A DNA stretch of 64,000 nucleotides from Enterovibrio baiacu (GTDB lineage Bacteria; Pseudomonadota; Gammaproteobacteria; Enterobacterales; Vibrionaceae), in the NCBI RefSeq assembly GCF_004120195.1, contig NZ_SCHN01000015.1, forward strand, positions 102,281 to 166,280, read 5' to 3'. Positions 8,858 to 17,262 of the stretch are shown here, piece after piece. Made by a program: the position numbers and the translations under genes. The notes beneath the pieces were generated by a model, which was given only the letters and a program-made list of their open reading frames with translations, did no database searches and was not told the DNA's origin. Within the stretch, counting starts at the first letter, position 1; every line of letters starts with the position of its first letter.

Positions 8858-9427
8858 ATGAAACGACATAACCTGCAACGAAGCAGAATGGCGCTGTGCA
8901 AGTTTGCCTTCTTCTCTTTGCTTGCCTTGGCTTTCGCTAGCCCCTTTTCTGTTTCGCACGCCGCGACCGACTCTCCGGTTTATGAACATGCATCTGACGG
9001 CAAATTGTTGCTCGGAGAAAAAGAATGGGTGAAAGTTGACACCATTGGCGTGGTTGCCAAAGCGCGTGTAGATACGGGCGCAACAACCTCGTCAATCAGC
9101 GCCGTCGACATCAAACCCTTCGAACGCGATGGGAAGAAATGGGTTAAATTTCGCTTGGCGCATGACAACAAAGAAAGTGATGTGCTGGAATCTCGCGTTG
9201 TCCGCACTGTGCGCATCATTCAATCGAGCGCGGAAGGGTATGATCGTCGCTACGTTGTCGCATTACCAATCACCATTGGGGACGTGACAGAGAAGACGGA
9301 GTTCACCTTGCGTGACAGACATCATCTCAACTTTCCCGTTCTTCTCGGGCGTACCTATTTGAAGGGGACGGCACTTGTCGATGTTAGCCGAAAATTCGTT
9401 CAACCCAAACCTAACGCGACGCGGTAA
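8858..9427 (+). CDS. Periplasmic retropepsin-like protein (ATP-dependent zinc protease family, PF05618)
   Basis: The 189-residue protein has a long signal peptide ending near SVSHA. The body matches the family often annotated as ATP-dependent zinc protease or RimK-associated: EKEWVKVDTIGVVAKARVDTGATTSS contains the aspartic-protease-like DTGA, and LRDRHHLNFPVLLGRTYL is the conserved second half. The fold is retropepsin-like, so the zinc-protease name is probably misleading. This copy is exported, unlike cytosolic RimK partners, and no ATP-grasp gene is nearby. It is monocistronic. Confidence 0.8.
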   Translation: MKRHNLQRSRMALCKFAFFSLLALAFASPFSVSHAATDSPVYEHASDGKLLLGEKEWVKVDTIGVVAKARVDTGATTSSISAVDIKPFERDGKKWVKFRLAHDNKESDVLESRVVRTVRIIQSSAEGYDRRYVVALPITIGDVTEKTEFTLRDRHHLNFPVLLGRTYLKGTALVDVSRKFVQPKPNATR

Positions 9428-9477
9428 AACCTCACCTGTCGATTAAAATGTCAACACGTCTGTAAACGTGTAAAGCG

Positions 9478-9511
9478 AGCGCAACGGTAATGATTACCTT
9501 TGCGCTTTTTT
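9478..9511 (+). terminator. Intrinsic terminator
   Basis: AGCGCAA-C-GGTAA pairs with TTACC-T-TTGCGCT around a TGA loop and is followed by six T. It ends the retropepsin-like gene. Confidence 0.85.
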
Positions 9512-9586
9512 GATTTGCGCTTCGCGCATGTTCTAGTAATGTAGACGCATCACGTTTTAAATAGCCGTTAAATAAGGAAGTTACCC

Positions 9587-10771
9587 ATGCTAGATCTGCT
9601 CACTCCGGCGCAACAAGATCCGATTTTGTCACTCTCCATTGCTTACCGACAAGATACGCGTACGGACAAAATGGATCTTGGGATTGGCGTATACAAGGAT
9701 AGCCAAGGCAATACCCCGATCATGCAAGCGGTGAAGGTGGCTCAGCAGCAACTTGCCAATGAGCAGACAACGAAGAGTTATGTTGGTCTTGCTGGCAACG
9801 AAGCCTTCAATCAGGCAATGACCGATTTGTTGCTCAAAGACACTGACGGTTATCAGCGCTGCGCGACATTGCAAACACCCGGCGCGAGCGGTGCATTGCG
9901 CATGCTGGCTGATCTGATGTTCCTTGCGAAACCTGTTACCACGGTTTGGATCAGCGATCCGAGTTACGTCAATCACAAACCTGTCATGGAAGCGGCAGGT
10001 CTGACGGTGAAGTTTTATCCATACTTTAATGCTGCGACCAAGCAGGTTGATGCGGATGCCATGCTCGATGCGCTGTCTAAAGCCGGCTCTGATGATGTGG
10101 TTCTTCTTCATGGTTGTTGCCACAACCCAACAGGCGCAGACATTCGTCCTGAGCATTGGCAGGCGATCAATGAACTTGCTCAGAAGAACGGTTTCACGCC
10201 ATTCGTTGATATCGCGTACCAAGGTTTTGGTGCGGGATTAGAAGAAGATGCGCAAGGTTTGCGTTTGCTGGCCGATTCCGTGGAAGAAATGCTGATCGCC
10301 ACCTCTTGCTCTAAGAACTTCGGTTTGTACCGTGAACGGACAGGTGCCGCCATTGTGATTGGTAAGAATGCGCAGGAAGCCATGAACGCGAAAGGGCGCG
10401 TGCTTCAATTGGCGCGTGCAACATACACCATGCCACCTGATCATGGTGCAGCTATTGTAGAAACGATCCTCACCAGCGACGCACTCACACAACAGTGGCG
10501 CTCAGAACTCGACGCGATGCGCGGTCGTATTGTGTCTCTACGTGAAACGCTGTGTACGTCTCTGGCTGAGCGTTGTGGTGACAACCGTTTTGATTTCATC
10601 AAGCAGCACCAAGGCATGTTCTCTATGCTGGGTTTGTCGCCTGAGCAAATTGGCAAACTGCGTGATGAGTTTGGTATCTATGCGGTGGGTGATAGCCGTA
10701 TTAATGTCGCGGGTCTGACTGAATCGCGCATTGACTACCTTGCAGACGCATTGGTGAAAGTGTCTTCGTAA
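9587..10771 (+). CDS. Aspartate/aromatic aminotransferase (class I, AspC/TyrB type)
   Basis: The 394-residue PLP enzyme swaps amino groups between aspartate or aromatic amino acids and 2-oxoacids. Lys243 in TSCSKNFGLYRERTG is the Schiff-base lysine; HGCCHNPTGAD and the N-terminal DLGIGVYKD are AspC/TyrB signatures. Sequence alone does not separate the aspartate enzyme from the aromatic one. The nearby phhAB operon (9 kb away) would supply tyrosine, but no linkage is shown. It has its own terminator and an AAGGAAG ribosome site. Confidence 0.9.
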   Translation: MLDLLTPAQQDPILSLSIAYRQDTRTDKMDLGIGVYKDSQGNTPIMQAVKVAQQQLANEQTTKSYVGLAGNEAFNQAMTDLLLKDTDGYQRCATLQTPGASGALRMLADLMFLAKPVTTVWISDPSYVNHKPVMEAAGLTVKFYPYFNAATKQVDADAMLDALSKAGSDDVVLLHGCCHNPTGADIRPEHWQAINELAQKNGFTPFVDIAYQGFGAGLEEDAQGLRLLADSVEEMLIATSCSKNFGLYRERTGAAIVIGKNAQEAMNAKGRVLQLARATYTMPPDHGAAIVETILTSDALTQQWRSELDAMRGRIVSLRETLCTSLAERCGDNRFDFIKQHQGMFSMLGLSPEQIGKLRDEFGIYAVGDSRINVAGLTESRIDYLADALVKVSS

Positions 10772-10836
10772 AACGCTTTTTACTCTTTGCCTCTTCGTGG
10801 TGCTATTGCGTGTTTGAATGCACGCCATATCAATGT

Positions 10837-10864
10837 AAAAGCCAGCTTCGTGCTGGCTTTTTTG
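10837..10864 (+). terminator. Terminator of the aminotransferase gene
   Basis: AAAAGCCAGC and GCTGGCTTTT around TTCGT, followed by more T. Confidence 0.9.
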
Positions 10865-11052
10865 CCTTTGAAGGTTAAAAACAGCGTGTGCCAAAACGAG
10901 GTATGTCAGCAAGGGCGGGGATTCTCATCATGCAGTCACGGTCGTTTTACCTGTGCATATATTTTGGTAAAAGATCCCAGTTCTCATTTTTGACCTACAA
11001 CCCTGACAGTGCGTTGTGACTATATTTCCATATATCCTGTTAAGTAATCCAT

Positions 11053-11415
11053 ATGGTCACTATGTCAGCTCGCTCCTGCTGGTTTTCAGCTTCTTTCCTA
11101 TTTCGATGCGCGCTGGTGGGTGTGTGTTACTGCTCAGTACTGTTTAATATTTCTAATGCGCAATTGACGGCGAATGCAGAGACGCAAGAAACCACATCTG
11201 ACCATCCATCCAGTAAAGAAGAGCAAGAATCAGCGGTTATTCTCTCTTCCGCCAATGAAGAAAAGGTGCTGACGTATTTAGAAGGCATCGGGCTCATCAC
11301 CCCTGAAATGAGTGACCAGGAAAAGCAACATATTCTCCAAGACTATCTAAGCCCATCTCACGAGTTTGATCTTAGAAAACACAAGCCTCCGACTGTGAAT
11401 GTGACGTCTCAATGA
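11053..11415 (+). CDS. Small secreted protein resembling the PrtV propeptide
   Basis: The 120-residue product has a hydrophobic N-terminus with a likely cleavage site near NISNA. Residues 67-101 (ANEEKVLTYLEGIGLITPEM, then a DQEKQ stretch and DYL) align without gaps to the propeptide of the M6 protease encoded next (INEEKVIAYLKRTGVLADNA, then EEIQKALDAYL). It has no catalytic domain. It could be a free-standing inhibitor or folding helper for the protease, or the remnant of a tandem duplication. It is 158 bases upstream and codirectional. The ribosome site is weak, which lowers confidence. Confidence 0.65.
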   Translation: MVTMSARSCWFSASFLFRCALVGVCYCSVLFNISNAQLTANAETQETTSDHPSSKEEQESAVILSSANEEKVLTYLEGIGLITPEMSDQEKQHILQDYLSPSHEFDLRKHKPPTVNVTSQ

Positions 11416-11573
11416 AAAGCGCCTAAGGCACCGTGTCATCGTTTCAATACTTTTCATTGAGGTTGGATGTTTGCTGCTGAAACAGCGAAATGCCTATGTT
11501 GGCAAGGTGAACAGGCAGCAGTTGCTGTGATCTGTTCATGACAACTCGTTCGAAAAAGAGGACATTCTGGCAT

Positions 11574-14354
11574 ATGAACACCGTCAAACACCTCGCACTT
11601 GTTGTGGTAGTCAGTGCATCCATGTCATCGGTAAGTGCACATACGCCGTTTGACCTCTCTATCATCAATGAAGAAAAAGTGATCGCCTACTTAAAGCGAA
11701 CGGGTGTGCTGGCGGACAACGCATCACCAGAGGAGATTCAGAAAGCCCTCGACGCCTATTTGGGCGGTACTCAGCCTTTAGATGATGGCGTGTTTGCCAA
11801 GAAGAAATTAGAAAATCGTCAACACATTCTGAAAAGAAAAGCACAGCTAGAAGCGCCAGCTGAAACGACAAAGCGGTTTTCATTTCTACGTTCCGCTCCG
11901 ACTACGCGTACCGACCGCGTGTTGGCCATTCTGATAGATTTTCCCGATCTGCCTGTCGATAACAATCAGCTCGCGCCGCAACATACCGACATGTTCTATG
12001 ACAGCTATCCTGCTTCGCATTATCAGGATCTCTTGTTTGGTGATGAATACACAGGGCCAAACGGTGAATCTTTGATCACAATGCGTCAGTACTACGAGCA
12101 AGAATCCGGTGGCAGCTACAGCGTTGCGGGGGCGGTGGGGGGCTGGTATCGCGCGCAGCATCCAGCGGCATATTACGGCGCACACACTGATTCCGGTGCA
12201 AAAGATGCCAACGCCAGAGCGTTGGTAAAAGAAGCGCTCGATGCGCTGGTTCAAGATGGCACGATTAACCTTGCTGACTATGATAACGAAGACCGGTATG
12301 ACGTTGATAATGATGGTGACTTTTTTGAACCTGACGGTGTTATCGACCACTTAATGATCTTTCATTCGTCTGTTGGCGAGGAGGCAGGGGGAGGTGCGAT
12401 CGGACAAGATGCCATTTGGTCGCACCGTTGGAATCTCCCTGCCGTTTATGAGCTAGAAGGCACCGAAAGCGGTTTATCCCATTGGAACGGAAAATACGCC
12501 GCTTACGATTACACCATGCAGCCGATTGACGCCGCAGCGGGTGTTGCCGCGCATGAATATGCGCATGATTTGGGCTTGCCTGATGAATATGATACTCAAT
12601 ATTCGGGCGAGGGTGAGCCTGTGTCGTCTTGGTCGATAATGTCTTCTGGATCGTGGGCAGGGAAAATCCCAGGCTCGGAACCTGTTGCGTTCAGTGCGTG
12701 GGCGAAAGAGTTTCTATATGCCCAAATGGGTGGGAACTGGCTAGAGGCTGTCACCTATTCCTTGAATGATTTAGCGGGTCAAACGCAAACAGTACGACTT
12801 GCTGAAACCGTCGAAAACAACGACGGCACGAACCATGTGCGCATCAACCTACCAAACAAAGAAGTCGTAGAAATTCTGCCTTATGCGGGAGAGTACCAGT
12901 ATTACTCTGGCAAAGGAGACGATTTGCACAGCAGCATGTCAGTAGAAGTGGCGCTGCCCACCGCAGAAGCCATCTCACTCTCCTTCGATGCGCATTATGA
13001 CGTGGAACCTGATTACGACTTCGCCCGCGTACTCATCAATGGTGAGCCCATTTCAGGCAATATCACCACGTACGATGATCCGCTAGGTTCCGGCCTAGTA
13101 CCTGCCGTTCACAGCTATTCCAAAGATCACCCAGATAACGTCAATGGCTGGGTGCCTGCGGTGTTTGATTTGTCAGCGTATTCGGGGCAAACCGTAACAC
13201 TCACGTTTGAGTACATCACCGATGGGGGCTGGGTTGAACAGGGGTTTTACGCAGACAACATTTTGGTGGTTGCTGACGGAGACACCGTGCTGTCAGACGA
13301 TGCTGAATCTGACAGCACCTTTGCCTTTAACGGCTACAGCAAGAATGACGGCGTTGGGTATTACGCGCATTACTACATGCTTCAATGGCGAAGCCATACG
13401 GGGGTTGATGAAGGGTTAAAGAACCTCCAACGCAGTGGCGACCGCTGGCAGTATGAGCCGGGTTTGGTGGTGTGGTATGCCGACGATTCATACTCTGATA
13501 ACTGGGTAGGGCAACACCCTGGAAAAGGGTGGCTCGGCGTGGTTGATGCTGACCAGTTTGCTCTTACATGGACAGATCACGGCGAATCGGCATCGACCAA
13601 ATATCAGATCCGTGATGCCGTCTTTAGCTTGCAAGACCAAGCACCTATTGACGTCAGTTTTGACGACACTGGCACCTTGATTGACGACGCATTGAATGCA
13701 AACCCAACGTTTGATGATCGCGGCGATTACTCCAATCCCAAACAGCCTGACGCTGGCCGAATTGTGCCCCAATACGGCCTCAGTATTACTGTGGTAGAGC
13801 AAGCGGAAGACAATCACTTTGGCGTTGTCGAAATTACGCTAGATGATGATGCGCCCACGGCGTCATTCAGCGCTGCCATCGAGGGCAATGAAGTGATTTT
13901 CATCGATCAATCGAACGACAAAGAAGGGGCCATTGCACAGTGGGCTTGGGATTTTGGCGATGGTTACCGCTCGAGTGAGCAGCATCCCGTTCATGTGTAT
14001 TCGCAAGGCGGCATCTATTCCGTGTCATTGACGGTGACAGATGCGTTTGGGCAGACAGACACAGACACGCAACGTGTGACGCTAAACGTTGCCCCAGAAG
14101 CTGATTTTGATGTGATTCAAGTGGGGAAATGGGCGCTATTTATCTCAGCTTCGACAGATAGCGATGGCGATATCAACAAATACCACTGGAATTTCGGTGA
14201 TGGGAGGAAGGCAACATCCTCAGTGGGCATGGTATGGCACACCTACAGAAAGCGGGGCAAGTACGACGTGACACACACGGTGACGGATGATTTAGGAGGA
14301 ACGGACTCTGAAACCAAGAAAATTAGCGTGAAGAAATGGAAATGGTGGTGGTAG
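11574..14354 (+). CDS. prtV: Secreted M6 metalloprotease with PKD domains, PrtV homologue
   Basis: This 926-residue protein has a signal peptide (22 residues), a propeptide, the M6 peptidase domain with zinc motif HEYAH at 327-331 followed by DLGLPDEYDTQ, a long beta-rich middle section (DYDFARVLINGEPI, then VTLTFEYITDGG) and two PKD domains (about 762-838 and 840-920) containing WDFGDG and WNFGDG. The order matches Vibrio cholerae PrtV, a secreted protease tied to killing of bacterivores and to host-protein degradation. The start at 11574 is preferred over 11538 because an AAGAGGA lies 12 bases before it and the signal peptide then begins at residue 1. The C-terminus ends in an unusual KKWKWWW. 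Confidence 0.92.
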   Translation: MNTVKHLALVVVVSASMSSVSAHTPFDLSIINEEKVIAYLKRTGVLADNASPEEIQKALDAYLGGTQPLDDGVFAKKKLENRQHILKRKAQLEAPAETTKRFSFLRSAPTTRTDRVLAILIDFPDLPVDNNQLAPQHTDMFYDSYPASHYQDLLFGDEYTGPNGESLITMRQYYEQESGGSYSVAGAVGGWYRAQHPAAYYGAHTDSGAKDANARALVKEALDALVQDGTINLADYDNEDRYDVDNDGDFFEPDGVIDHLMIFHSSVGEEAGGGAIGQDAIWSHRWNLPAVYELEGTESGLSHWNGKYAAYDYTMQPIDAAAGVAAHEYAHDLGLPDEYDTQYSGEGEPVSSWSIMSSGSWAGKIPGSEPVAFSAWAKEFLYAQMGGNWLEAVTYSLNDLAGQTQTVRLAETVENNDGTNHVRINLPNKEVVEILPYAGEYQYYSGKGDDLHSSMSVEVALPTAEAISLSFDAHYDVEPDYDFARVLINGEPISGNITTYDDPLGSGLVPAVHSYSKDHPDNVNGWVPAVFDLSAYSGQTVTLTFEYITDGGWVEQGFYADNILVVADGDTVLSDDAESDSTFAFNGYSKNDGVGYYAHYYMLQWRSHTGVDEGLKNLQRSGDRWQYEPGLVVWYADDSYSDNWVGQHPGKGWLGVVDADQFALTWTDHGESASTKYQIRDAVFSLQDQAPIDVSFDDTGTLIDDALNANPTFDDRGDYSNPKQPDAGRIVPQYGLSITVVEQAEDNHFGVVEITLDDDAPTASFSAAIEGNEVIFIDQSNDKEGAIAQWAWDFGDGYRSSEQHPVHVYSQGGIYSVSLTVTDAFGQTDTDTQRVTLNVAPEADFDVIQVGKWALFISASTDSDGDINKYHWNFGDGRKATSSVGMVWHTYRKRGKYDVTHTVTDDLGGTDSETKKISVKKWKWWW

Positions 14355-14365
14355 TCGGGGGGGAC

Positions 14366-14633
14366 TTATACCCAAACAACCTGAAGATGCAGGATTCAGC
14401 GAGGTTTCCTGACGTTATGATCTAGGCGTCCCTTTGCCGATGTAGTGATCTCCATCAAAAAGGGATAACACCGAGCATGGCGTCAGTAAACTCGCCCGAA
14501 GGGAGGCCCTCAGTGCGTCCACTTCATCGTTAAATTCCTGTGAAATAGAATGACTATTCCTACAAGAATTTGCCTTGAACTGAACGCACTGATGGCCTCT
14601 GACATCGAGCATCTTCAGGTTGTTTGGGTATAA
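14366..14633. repeat. MITE-like element with 25-bp perfect inverted ends
   Basis: The 25 bases at 14366-14390 are the exact reverse complement of 14609-14633 (ends TTATACCCAAACAACCTGAAG). The 218-base interior has a second inverted pair (14505-14519 with 14584-14598, one mismatch) and so can fold extensively. No transposase is encoded. A 65-codon minus-strand frame inside is probably a by-product. I recall similar dispersed repeats in Vibrionaceae genomes but cannot confirm copy number. It lies directly downstream of prtV, which lacks any other terminator. Confidence 0.75.
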
Positions 14634-14666
14634 CTACCAAACATCTATATGTCATTTTTCTAATAT

Positions 14667-14697
14667 AAAAAAGCCAGCATGTTTATGCTGGCTTTTT
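14667..14697. terminator. Bidirectional terminator
   Basis: AAAAAGCCAGCAT and ATGCTGGCTTTTT around GTTT. It lies between the repeat element and the convergent yceI-family gene. Confidence 0.9.
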
Positions 14698-14753
14698 AGT
14701 TTCTGATTTTGGAATAAATATCACGTCGAGATTATTACAATAATTATCTGTGA

Positions 14754-15320
14754 TTATTTATCAAAAACTAATACAAAGCTCACTGGTACAGTGTCTGATA
14801 ATGTAATACCGCCTACGGTTTCCGCCAGTTTATTTAAGTTTTCAACTGGAATGCCGAATTCTGATGCTTTAACAATCAAAGGTTTTACAGTGTAGGCAAT
14901 GATTTGATCATCATTCTTCAATACGGTTACGGGTACCGTCAGTTCTTTGCTGTTGCCATACAAAGAAACGTTCACAGGGATAGATTTATTCGCCCCTTCA
15001 ACGTCTTCGAGTGACACCTTGCCAGAAATAGTGACATCGGGGTTGTTAGCAGATTGGAAGAAAATCTCGTTGAGACGCGTGTTGCGAATAGAGATTCCCG
15101 TATTAATGCTTGATAGTGCTGCCTTCACGGAAAAACTGCCATCTTCATTCAACATGCCACTTACATTGGTAAGTTCCGCAGGTTCAACGACATATTGCTT
15201 TTTGATCGTTGCAAAGTTGATGGTGGAATTTTCACTGTCTACTTTGTATTGATCTGCAGCGCTGGCTTGAAAAGATAAAGTAAGAAGCGCTACAGAGATA
15301 AGGGAAGAGAATGCTTTCAT
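14754..15320 (-). CDS. YceI family periplasmic protein
   Basis: The 188-residue protein has a signal peptide (MKAFSSLISVALLTLSFQASAA) and a YceI beta-barrel lipocalin-like body: YKVDSENSTINFATIKK at the start and GISIRNTRLNEIFF in the middle. Family members bind isoprenoid or amphiphilic ligands in the periplasm. Vibrio relatives are often stress- or pH-responsive, but nothing in this sequence shows regulation. It is monocistronic, with an AT-rich upstream region. Confidence 0.88.
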   Translation of the reverse strand: MKAFSSLISVALLTLSFQASAADQYKVDSENSTINFATIKKQYVVEPAELTNVSGMLNEDGSFSVKAALSSINTGISIRNTRLNEIFFQSANNPDVTISGKVSLEDVEGANKSIPVNVSLYGNSKELTVPVTVLKNDDQIIAYTVKPLIVKASEFGIPVENLNKLAETVGGITLSDTVPVSFVLVFDK

Positions 15321-15701
15321 TTTATATACCTATAATCGACATTGTTTAAATATGATTCTTTATATTCCACTCGCTGTATAGTGATATTAATCGATGATTC
15401 AATTTGGAATTTTCGATTGAATCGTTTGTTTAAAATTTGTTTTAAAAATGGCACAGGTGAAATAAGTTGCTTATGGTGGTGTATTTACTTATGTAACCAT
15501 AGACCTCAATATATGTATTCAGTGCCGAATTTTCGTATGTTTCATTTTAGGCTGTTTTGAGCGCATGGCGTTTTTGCATTGAAAATGAGTACCACCCGTT
15601 GAAAGCAACGCACAGAAGGCTTCAAAACACCCTTTTGGGTAGTTCTCATTGCCTATAAAGCTCTGCTATGATCCCCTCACATTTACTGAGGTGTTAACTG
15701 C
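15321..15701. other. AT-rich divergent intergenic region
   Basis: This 381-base region separates the divergent yceI-family and ridA-family genes. No gene is visible. An 8-bp inverted repeat (GATTCAAT at 15396-15403, ATTGAATC at 15416-15423) near the yceI side could be an operator, but the arms are short. Confidence 0.4.
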
Positions 15702-16064
15702 ATGAAAATCCATCGAATTAATCCAACGGCACGTTGGTCTGACGTTACCGTGTTTAACGGCATTGCACATTTTGTCGAAGTGCCTGAAAGTGACCTTGAT
15801 GCAGACATTAAAGGCCAAACTGCGCAAATCTTCGAACAAGCAGAAGAAATGTTGGCAAGTGTAGGTAGCGACAAATCACGCATTCTTTCGGTCACCATTT
15901 ACGTCACAGACTTTGCCAACTTAGACGCGCTGAATGGCGTATGGGATGCATGGTTTGACGAAGGTACAGCACCAAGCCGCGCGTGTGTGAAAGTCGAACT
16001 TGCCAATCCAAAATACTTGGTAGAAATGGCCTTTGTTGCCGCTGCGGGTGATGACTACCAATAA
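15702..16064 (+). CDS. RidA family protein
   Basis: The 120-residue protein belongs to the YjgF/YER057c/UK114 superfamily. It has the DKSRILSVTIYVTDF strand-helix pattern and PSRACVKVEL with the arginine (Arg103 by count) that binds substrate carboxylate in RidA deaminases. RidA proteins hydrolyse reactive enamine/imine intermediates from PLP enzymes. This sequence looks closer to one of the Rid1-7 side groups than to canonical RidA, so its substrate is uncertain. It is followed by a strong terminator. Confidence 0.85.
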   Translation: MKIHRINPTARWSDVTVFNGIAHFVEVPESDLDADIKGQTAQIFEQAEEMLASVGSDKSRILSVTIYVTDFANLDALNGVWDAWFDEGTAPSRACVKVELANPKYLVEMAFVAAAGDDYQ

Positions 16065-16075
16065 GTTCTTGTGAA

Positions 16076-16106
16076 AAACGCCTTGTATCAGCAAGGCGTT
16101 TTTTTA
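16076..16106 (+). terminator. Terminator of the RidA-family gene
   Basis: AAACGCCTTG and CAAGGCGTTT around TATCAG, followed by TTTT. The possible GTG start at 16071 for the next gene would overlap this hairpin, which argues for the later ATG at 16146. Confidence 0.9.
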
Positions 16107-16145
16107 TCCTGTTTTAACGTTACACAACACATCAATGGGTCACGG

Positions 16146-16610
16146 ATGACGACGCACAGTGTTTTGGTTCAATGGGAGCATAGCGGCCAAGTTGATGCCG
16201 CAAGCAAAAAGGTATCGTTTGTACACCAATGGACGTTCGACGGGGGGATCACGGTAGATGCTTCGCCTTCTCCATTAGTGATGCCTTTGGTGGCAAAAGA
16301 AGACGCGATTGATCCTGAAGAAGCCTTTATTGCCGCGATTGCAAGTTGTCATATGATGACGTTTCTCACTGTGGCTGAGAAACAGCGATTTGTCGTTGAA
16401 AGCTACCGAGATAATGCCACTGGTACCCTCGGGGAAAATGCAGAAGGACGCACTGCGATTACGGACGTTGTTTTAAGGCCAACAATACGTTTTTCCGGTG
16501 ATAACACGCCATCGTCGGCAATGATCGACAAAATGCATAAACTTGCCCATAAACACTGCTTTATCGCAAACTCCGTGAGCACCAATATAGTGATTGAGGC
16601 ACAAAGCTAA
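16146..16610 (+). CDS. OsmC family peroxiredoxin
   Basis: The 154-residue protein has the OsmC/Ohr fold with the two redox cysteines in context AIASCHMMTFL and HKHCFIANSV. Family members reduce organic hydroperoxides with thiol or lipoyl partners. I chose ATG 16146; an in-frame GTG at 16071 would run through the upstream terminator hairpin. The ribosome site is poor. The exact subgroup (OsmC, Ohr or YhfA) is not settled; the motif spacing fits the OsmC/SACOL1771-like branch. Confidence 0.82.
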   Translation: MTTHSVLVQWEHSGQVDAASKKVSFVHQWTFDGGITVDASPSPLVMPLVAKEDAIDPEEAFIAAIASCHMMTFLTVAEKQRFVVESYRDNATGTLGENAEGRTAITDVVLRPTIRFSGDNTPSSAMIDKMHKLAHKHCFIANSVSTNIVIEAQS

Positions 16611-16714
16611 CCTCTTGCTTATCAGTGATTTTGGCAGGATAACGTTGGACATGGTTGCAAACCGCAATTAGGATAATCCTTATTCGCTAACATTCAGTTG
16701 CATATAGGGAAATC

Positions 16715-17152
16715 ATGCTCTGGTACAAAGTTGCATATCAACTCACGCTCCACGATATCAGCCTTATCGTCGGCCCTAATCGAACCGAGAAAACGAAATT
16801 TTTGTACGAGCAATACCAAGGGCAACCTTTTGTATTGGATGTATCCAAAGCAAAAATTGCCTACTGTGGTGGAGATACAAGGATCACCGATGAAGAGTGG
16901 ACGGAGATGTCTGAAAGGGACTGTCCATTTATCGGCGTAGACGATGCTCATCTGCTAACGCCGCCTGATCTCCTCAAGCTGGTCGATATGGCGATGGAAA
17001 CCAAGAAACGCCTCTACATGACATGCAACGAAACGTTTGTCGCTCAGCTCCCTGAGTTGCTCTCCCACGTTAAAATGCGTCGTCGCTCACTCGTGAAGTT
17101 GGAGCGCCTTACTGACACCGACGTGTGTGCTTGGACACTGGCAGACGTGTAA
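16715..17152 (+). CDS. Small P-loop-like protein with a degenerate Walker A
   Basis: The 145-residue protein looks like a minimal ATPase core. A hydrophobic strand leads into LIVGPNRTEKTKFLYEQY, which has the placement of a Walker A but lacks the second glycine (GPNRTEKT). FIGVDDAHLL sits where Walker B and the following strand would be, and RRRSLVKLERLTDTDV ends the core. Loss of the P-loop glycine suggests weak or no nucleotide hydrolysis. I do not recognise a named family. TAGGGA precedes the ATG. It is convergent with rbgA across a shared terminator. Confidence 0.65.
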   Translation: MLWYKVAYQLTLHDISLIVGPNRTEKTKFLYEQYQGQPFVLDVSKAKIAYCGGDTRITDEEWTEMSERDCPFIGVDDAHLLTPPDLLKLVDMAMETKKRLYMTCNETFVAQLPELLSHVKMRRRSLVKLERLTDTDVCAWTLADV

Positions 17153-17218
17153 TACACGTTGAGGTGTCGCAGTCACTCATCTCACTGAAAGCCATCACAC
17201 AGCAGCTTACAGAGCAAA

Positions 17219-17242
17219 AAGCCCAGCAAGTGCTGGGCTTAT
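17219..17242. terminator. Bidirectional terminator
   Basis: AAGCCCAGCA and TGCTGGGCTT around AG, with an A-tract on the left that serves the minus-strand rbgA gene. Confidence 0.85.
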
Positions 17243-17262
17243 TCGTATAGAGAATTCGCGAA

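Noticed and set aside
14415..14612. 65-codon minus-strand frame inside the repeat element.
   Set aside because: It lies within a folded repeat and lacks a family or ribosome site, so it is likely non-coding.
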